A stretch of 48,706 nucleotides of DNA, taken from NCBI RefSeq assembly GCF_029335315.1, contig NZ_JARJLT010000414.1, positions 1 through 48,706 of the forward strand, in the 5' to 3' direction. The notes below the pieces were generated by a model. That model did no database searches, was not told where the DNA came from, and saw only the letters and a program-made list of their open reading frames with translations. Each line of letters opens with the position of its first letter. Positions within the stretch are counted from its first letter, which is position 1. This stretch comes from Pseudomonas citronellolis (GTDB taxonomy: Bacteria; Pseudomonadota; Gammaproteobacteria; Pseudomonadales; Pseudomonadaceae). Position numbers and translations under genes: made by a program. Positions 44,592 through 48,706 of the stretch are shown piece by piece.

Positions 44592-44684
44592 GGGGGCGGG
44601 ATTCCTTGAGGGGTTTGCGCTATTGGAGTGGCCCGGTGCCTGCAGGTTCAGCCCGGGTAACAGGGTTGGTTGAAATATAGTCAG

Positions 44685-44716
44685 TTGTCGACTTGTGACT
44701 CTTGCTTGGTTGACAG
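44685..44716 (+). promoter_or_regulatory. Candidate BirA operator of the biotin operon
   Basis: TTGTCGACT (44685-44693), 14 bases, GGTTGACAG (44708-44716). The BirA signal is TTGTAAACC, 14-16 bases, GGTTTACAA; the right half keeps seven of nine positions, the left five. The right half overlaps the -35 of the bioB promoter, the placement expected of a repressor site. Confidence 0.55.
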
Positions 44717-44737
44717 CGACCAAGGCTTACATATCAT
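44710..44737 (+). promoter_or_regulatory. Sigma-70 promoter of bioB
   Basis: TTGACA (44710-44715), a perfect -35, is followed after 16 bases by TATCAT (44732-44737). The start would lie near 44744, about 75 bases before the bioB ATG. Confidence 0.82.
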
Positions 44738-44819
44738 GCCTCGAAAGCCTGAACCGTCGCGCCATGCCCGCGACGTCCGAGAACAACGAGGCGTCAGCCC
44801 GCGTCCGAAGGAATCCCCC

Positions 44820-45878
44820 ATGAGTGCAACCGCAACCGTCGCCACCCGCCATGACTGGTCCCTCGCCGAGGTGACGGCGCTGTTCGAGCAGCCGTTCAAC
44901 GACCTCCTGTTCCAGGCGCAGACGACGCACCGCGCGCACTTCGACCCGAACCGCGTGCAGGTCTCGACCCTGCTGTCGATCAAGACCGGCGCCTGCCCGG
45001 AAGACTGCAAGTACTGCCCGCAGTCCGGCCACTACAACACCGGCCTGGACAAGGAAAAGCTGATGGAGGTGCAGAAGGTCCTGGAGGCCGCCGCCGAGGC
45101 CAAGGCCATCGGCTCGACCCGCTTCTGCATGGGCGCGGCCTGGAAGCACCCCTCCGCCAAGGACATGCCCTACGTGCTGGAAATGGTCAAGGGCGTGAAG
45201 AAGCTCGGCCTGGAAACCTGCATGACCCTCGGCCGCCTGACCCAGGAACAGACCCAGTCCCTGGCCGAGGCCGGCCTGGACTACTACAACCACAACCTCG
45301 ACACCTCGCCGGAGTTCTACGGCAACATCATCACCACCCGTACCTACGGCGAGCGCCTGCAGACCCTGGCCTACGTTCGCGAGGCGGGGATGAAGATCTG
45401 CTCCGGCGGCATCCTCGGCATGGGCGAGTCGGTGGCCGACCGCGCCGGCCTGCTGATCCAGCTGGCCAACCTGCCGGAGCACCCGGAATCGGTGCCGATC
45501 AACATGCTGGTGAAGGTCAAGGGCACCCCGCTGGCCGAGGAGAAGGACGTCGACCCGTTCGACTTCATCCGCACCCTGGCCGTGGCCCGGATCATGATGC
45601 CGAAGTCCCACGTGCGCCTGTCCGCCGGCCGCGAGCAGATGAACGAGCAGATGCAGGCCCTGGCCTTCATGGCCGGCGCCAACTCGATCTTCTACGGCGA
45701 GAAGCTGCTGACCACCACCAACCCGCAGGCCGAGAAGGACATGCAACTGTTCGCCCGCCTGGGCATCAAGCCCGAGGAGCGCGAAGAGCACGCCGACGAA
45801 GTGCACCAGGCCGCCATCGAGCAGGCGCTGGTCGAGCAGCGCGATTCGCAGCTGTTCTACAACGCCGCTTCGGCCTGA
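44820..45878 (+). CDS. bioB: Biotin synthase
   Basis: Radical-SAM enzyme inserting sulfur into dethiobiotin. The 352-residue product from the ATG at 44820 ([13 protein letters not shown]) has the 4Fe-4S motif CPEDCKYC (about residue 60), the 2Fe-2S cysteines in RFCMGAAW and ETCMTLGRL plus [10 protein letters not shown], and Arg of [12 protein letters not shown] that ligates the 2Fe-2S cluster. Length is normal; a frame reaching 150 bases upstream runs over the promoter and is rejected. First gene of bioB-bioF-bioH-bioC under a strong promoter with a BirA-like site. Confidence 0.98.
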   Translation: MSATATVATRHDWSLAEVTALFEQPFNDLLFQAQTTHRAHFDPNRVQVSTLLSIKTGACPEDCKYCPQSGHYNTGLDKEKLMEVQKVLEAAAEAKAIGSTRFCMGAAWKHPSAKDMPYVLEMVKGVKKLGLETCMTLGRLTQEQTQSLAEAGLDYYNHNLDTSPEFYGNIITTRTYGERLQTLAYVREAGMKICSGGILGMGESVADRAGLLIQLANLPEHPESVPINMLVKVKGTPLAEEKDVDPFDFIRTLAVARIMMPKSHVRLSAGREQMNEQMQALAFMAGANSIFYGEKLLTTTNPQAEKDMQLFARLGIKPEEREEHADEVHQAAIEQALVEQRDSQLFYNAASA

Positions 45879-45891
45879 TCTGCTTTCCTTT

Positions 45892-45952
45892 GTAGGAGCG
45901 GCTCGGCTCGTGAACCCCGGCAAGAGCGGTTCGCGAGCAAGCTCGCTCCTAC
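45892..45952. repeat. Inverted pair of REP elements between bioB and bioF
   Basis: GTAGGAGCGGCTCGGCTCGT (45892 onward) and, inverted, TTCGCGAGCAAGCTCGCTCC plus TAC (45930-45952). Same family as 29842-29905; the first unit is diverged. It fills the 121-base bioB-bioF gap and could affect relative expression within the operon by stabilising or ending the bioB mRNA. Confidence 0.88.
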
Positions 45953-45999
45953 AGGCTGGGCCTCGGCAGAGAGGTCCGCAGCAGAGCTAAGGGGTTCTT

Positions 46000-47205
46000 A
46001 TGTCCTTCGATCTCGCCGCCCGCCTCGCCCAGCGCCAGGCGGACGACCTCTACCGCCACCGGCCGCTGCTGGAGTCGCCCCAGGGCCCGCTGGTGCGCGT
46101 CGACGGCCGGCCGATGCTGGCCTTCTGTTCCAACGACTACCTGGGCCTGGCCAATCACCCCGAGGTGATCGCCGCGCTGCGTAGCGGCGCCGAACGCTGG
46201 GGCGTGGGCGGTGGCGCTTCGCACCTGGTCAACGGCCACTGCGGGGCGCACCACGAGCTGGAGCTGGCGCTCGCCGAATTCACCGGGCGGCCGCGCGCGC
46301 TGCTGTTCTCCACCGGCTACATGGCCAACCTGGGCGCCGTCACCGCGCTGCTGGGCAAGGGCGACAGCGTGTTCGAGGACCGCCTCAACCACGCCTCGCT
46401 GCTGGACGCCGGCCTGCTCAGCGGCGCGCGCTTCTCGCGCTACCTGCACAACGACGCCGCCAGCCTGGCCACGCGCCTGGGCAAGGCCGAGGGCAACGCC
46501 CTGGTGGTCACCGACGGCGTGTTCAGCATGGACGGCGATATCGCCGACTTGCCCAGCCTGTGCGCCGAGGCGAAGCGTGCCGGCGCCTGGATGATGGTCG
46601 ACGACGCCCACGGCTTCGGCCCGCTGGGCGCCAGCGGCGGCGGCATCGTCGAGCACTTCGGCCTGGGCCTGGACGAGGTGCCGGTGCTGGTCGGCACCCT
46701 GGGCAAGGCCTTCGGCACCGCCGGCGCCTTCGTCGCCGGCAGCGAGGAACTGGTGGAAACGCTGATCCAGTTCGCCCGCCCGTACATCTACACCACCAGC
46801 CAGCCGCCGGCGGTGGCCTGCGCCACGCTGAAGAGCCTGGAGCTGCTGCGCGCCGAAAGCTGGCGTCGCGAGCACCTGGCCACCCTGATCGCGCGTTTCC
46901 GCCGGGGCGCCGAGGCCATCGGTCTGGAGCTGATGGACAGTTTCACGCCGATCCAGCCGATCCTCATCGGTGGCAGCCGCCAGGCCATGGCGCTGTCCGC
47001 CGCGCTGCGCGACCACGGCATCCTGGTCGGGGCGATCCGCCCGCCGACCGTGCCGGCCGGCAGCGCGCGGCTGCGCGTGACCTTCAGCGCCAGCCACAGC
47101 GAGGAGCAGGTCGACCGCCTGCTCGAAGCCCTGGAGCAGAGCTGGCGGCAGGTCTCAAGCAGCCTGCTGGCGGAGCTCGACGCCGAGGAGGGCGAAGATG
47201 CGTGA
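46000..47205 (+). CDS. bioF: 8-amino-7-oxononanoate synthase
   Basis: PLP enzyme condensing pimeloyl-ACP with alanine. 401 residues: [18 protein letters not shown] (about 40), [13 protein letters not shown] with the cofactor-stacking His nearby ([10 protein letters not shown]), [10 protein letters not shown] (Asp pairing with the pyridine nitrogen), and the PLP Lys in [12 protein letters not shown] (about 236). All present. It overlaps bioH by eight bases, so the two are coupled. Confidence 0.97.
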   Translation: MSFDLAARLAQRQADDLYRHRPLLESPQGPLVRVDGRPMLAFCSNDYLGLANHPEVIAALRSGAERWGVGGGASHLVNGHCGAHHELELALAEFTGRPRALLFSTGYMANLGAVTALLGKGDSVFEDRLNHASLLDAGLLSGARFSRYLHNDAASLATRLGKAEGNALVVTDGVFSMDGDIADLPSLCAEAKRAGAWMMVDDAHGFGPLGASGGGIVEHFGLGLDEVPVLVGTLGKAFGTAGAFVAGSEELVETLIQFARPYIYTTSQPPAVACATLKSLELLRAESWRREHLATLIARFRRGAEAIGLELMDSFTPIQPILIGGSRQAMALSAALRDHGILVGAIRPPTVPAGSARLRVTFSASHSEEQVDRLLEALEQSWRQVSSSLLAELDAEEGEDA

Positions 47206-47923
47206 CCAACTGATCCTGCTGCCCGGCTGGGGCCTGGGCAGCGCGCCGCTGGAGCCGCTGCGCGACGCCTTGCTGGAGCAGGCGCCGCACCTGCACGTGG
47301 CCATCGAGCCGCTGCCGCGCGAAGCCGACCCGAGCGACTGGCTCGATGAACTCGACGAGCAACTGCCCGAAGGCAGCTGGCTGGGTGGCTGGTCGCTGGG
47401 CGGCATGCTCGCCGCCGAGCTGGCCGCGCGGCGCGGCGATGCCTGTCGCGGCCTGCTGACCCTGGCCGCCAACGCCAGCTTCCGCCAGCTCGACGACTGG
47501 CCCCAGGCCATGCCCAACAGTGTCTTCGAGGACTTCTTCGAAGCCTTCCTGCTGGAACCGGAACTGACCCGCAAGCGCTTCACCCTGCTGGTCAGCCAGG
47601 GCGCCCGCGACGCCCGCACCCTGGCCCGCCAGCTGCAAGTGGCGCTGCCAGCGCTGGAGCCGGCGGCGCTGAGCGCCGGCCTGCAACTGCTGGGGCGCCT
47701 GGACACCCGCGCCGCGCTGCAACGCTACGACGGCCCGCAACTGCACCTGTTCGCCGGCAGCGACGCGCTGGTTCCGGCCCCCGCCGCCGAGGCGCTGCTG
47801 GCCTGGCTGCCGGACGTCGAGACGCAGGTATTCGCCGGCGCCAGCCACGGCCTGCCGCTGGAGCGCCCGGACGAAGTGGCCGCGGCGATCCTGGCATTCA
47901 TCCATGAGGGCGACGATGTTTGA
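47198..47923 (+). CDS. bioH: Pimeloyl-ACP methyl ester esterase
   Basis: Alpha/beta hydrolase of 241 residues that removes the methyl ester from pimeloyl-ACP methyl ester, releasing the substrate for BioF. Nucleophile Ser in GGWSLGGML (about 66-72), Asp in FAGSDALVP (about 188) and His in GASHGLPL (about 216) make the triad; [11 protein letters not shown] forms the oxyanion region. It overlaps bioF by eight bases and bioC by eight bases. Confidence 0.95.
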   Translation: MRDQLILLPGWGLGSAPLEPLRDALLEQAPHLHVAIEPLPREADPSDWLDELDEQLPEGSWLGGWSLGGMLAAELAARRGDACRGLLTLAANASFRQLDDWPQAMPNSVFEDFFEAFLLEPELTRKRFTLLVSQGARDARTLARQLQVALPALEPAALSAGLQLLGRLDTRAALQRYDGPQLHLFAGSDALVPAPAAEALLAWLPDVETQVFAGASHGLPLERPDEVAAAILAFIHEGDDV

Positions 47924-48706
47924 TCCCCAGGGCGGCGCGCTGCCGGACAAGCGCCAGGTCGCCGCCTCCTTCTCCCGCGCGGCGGCTACCTATGACGCCG
48001 TGGCGGAACTGCAGCGTGGCGTCGGCGAGAGCCTGCTGCAACGCCTGCCGGCTGGCCTTGCGGCGCGGCGCTGGCTCGACCTGGGCTGCGGCACCGGCTA
48101 CTTCAGCCGCGCCCTGGCGCGCCGCTTCCCGGACGCCGAGGCATTGGCCGTGGACATCGCCGAAGGCATGCTGCGCCATGCCCGCGAGCACGGCGGCGCG
48201 CGGCACCTGATCGGTGGCGACGCCGAGCGTCTGCCGATACGCGGCGAGTGCTGCGACCTGCTGTTCTCCAGCCTGGCCATCCAGTGGTGCGCCGACCTGC
48301 CGGCGGTGCTCGGCGAGGCGCGCCGGGTGCTGCGCGAGGGCGGCGTGTTCGCCTTCAGCAGCCTCTGCGTGGGTACCCTCGGCGAGCTGCGCGCCAGCTG
48401 GCAGGCGGTGGACGGCTTCGTCCACGTCAACCGCTTCCGCGCCTTCGACGACTACCAGCGACACTGCGCGGCCAGCGGGCTGGAAGTGCTGGAACTGGTC
48501 ACCGAGGACCGCGTGCTGCACTTCCCCGACCTGCGCAGCCTGACCCACGAACTCAAGGCACTGGGCGCGCACAACCTCAACCCGGGGCGCCCCGACGGCC
48601 TGACCGGGCGGGCGCGGGTGCGTGCGCTGATCGAGGCCTACGAACACTTTCGTCAGCCCGAAGGGCTGCCGGCGACCTACAGGGTGGTTCACGCCGTCCT
48701 GCGTAA
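47916..48706 (+). CDS. bioC: Malonyl-ACP O-methyltransferase (3' end beyond window)
   Basis: SAM-dependent methyltransferase that caps malonyl-ACP so fatty-acid synthesis can build the pimeloyl chain. The ATG at 47916 overlaps bioH by eight bases. N-terminal [17 protein letters not shown] is typical of BioC; SAM motif I is [15 protein letters not shown] (about 55-65), followed by AVDIAEGML and [12 protein letters not shown]. 263 codons are present with no stop, and the sequence ends two bases into the next codon, so this is a partial gene. bioD may follow, as in related genomes. Confidence 0.95.
   Translation, partial: MFDPQGGALPDKRQVAASFSRAAATYDAVAELQRGVGESLLQRLPAGLAARRWLDLGCGTGYFSRALARRFPDAEALAVDIAEGMLRHAREHGGARHLIGGDAERLPIRGECCDLLFSSLAIQWCADLPAVLGEARRVLREGGVFAFSSLCVGTLGELRASWQAVDGFVHVNRFRAFDDYQRHCAASGLEVLELVTEDRVLHFPDLRSLTHELKALGAHNLNPGRPDGLTGRARVRALIEAYEHFRQPEGLPATYRVVHAVLR

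Noticed and set aside
44670-44819. Extension of bioB by 50 codons
   Set aside because: This stretch holds the bioB promoter and operator-like repeat, and the added residues are not BioB-like.
29842-45952. A CRISPR array made of the repeated GTAGGAGCG units
   Set aside because: The units are dispersed single or inverted pairs with no regular spacers; they are REP elements.

Overview
The window is high-GC Pseudomonas chromosome. Protein sequences and gene order point to a relative of P. aeruginosa rather than P. putida or P. fluorescens. That reading rests on recognising protein families and gene order from memory, not on a search. The whole window is dense core-type sequence. I see no phage, insertion sequence, integron, CRISPR, tRNA or rRNA, and no stretch of deviant codon use.

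Layout. (1) 1-11.1 kb: hslU, hslV, ftsN and argS on the minus strand, then priA (minus) divergent from rpmE, then a secreted nuclease, an M48 lipoprotein protease and a malic enzyme on the plus strand. (2) 11.3-23.8 kb: an NfeD-slipin pair, a PAP2 lipoprotein and a solute-binding protein (plus); a FUSC/YccS membrane protein and dbpA (minus); cspA and a retropepsin-like protein (plus); an MFS exporter (minus); two tandem DUF2780 proteins (plus); an acyltransferase (minus). (3) 23.9-29.9 kb: an HD-GYP protein, a second retropepsin-like protein, the creB-creC-creD envelope-stress system and a small membrane protein. (4) 29.9-35.9 kb, minus strand: a GST, a Vgb-like propeller protein and the ferrichrome uptake/signalling set fiuA-fiuR-fiuI. 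(5) 35.9-42.6 kb: glcB, a GNAT, a double-ACT regulator, a 593-base gene-free stretch rich in DnaA-box-like sites, rarD, srkA and a one-lobe ModA-like protein. (6) 42.7-48.7 kb: modE, comF, a small membrane protein and the biotin operon bioB-bioF-bioH-bioC, with bioC cut by the window end.

The genes serve protein quality control (HslUV), replication restart (PriA), division (FtsN), cold-shock RNA remodelling (DbpA, CspA), envelope stress (CreBCD), ferrichrome-iron signalling (Fiu), the glyoxylate bypass (GlcB) and biotin synthesis. Intergenic spaces carry three families of short palindromic (REP-like) repeats.

The most interesting observations are: the DnaA-box-like cluster at 39.4-39.9 kb; an intrinsic terminator of rpmE that lies inside the signal-peptide codons of the next gene; a comF gene whose zinc ribbon can only be reached from a CTG start; a ModA-like protein reduced to one lobe; a heat-shock promoter ahead of a TTG-initiated hslV; and a junction at about 11.1-11.3 kb joining blocks that are far apart in P. 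aeruginosa PAO1.
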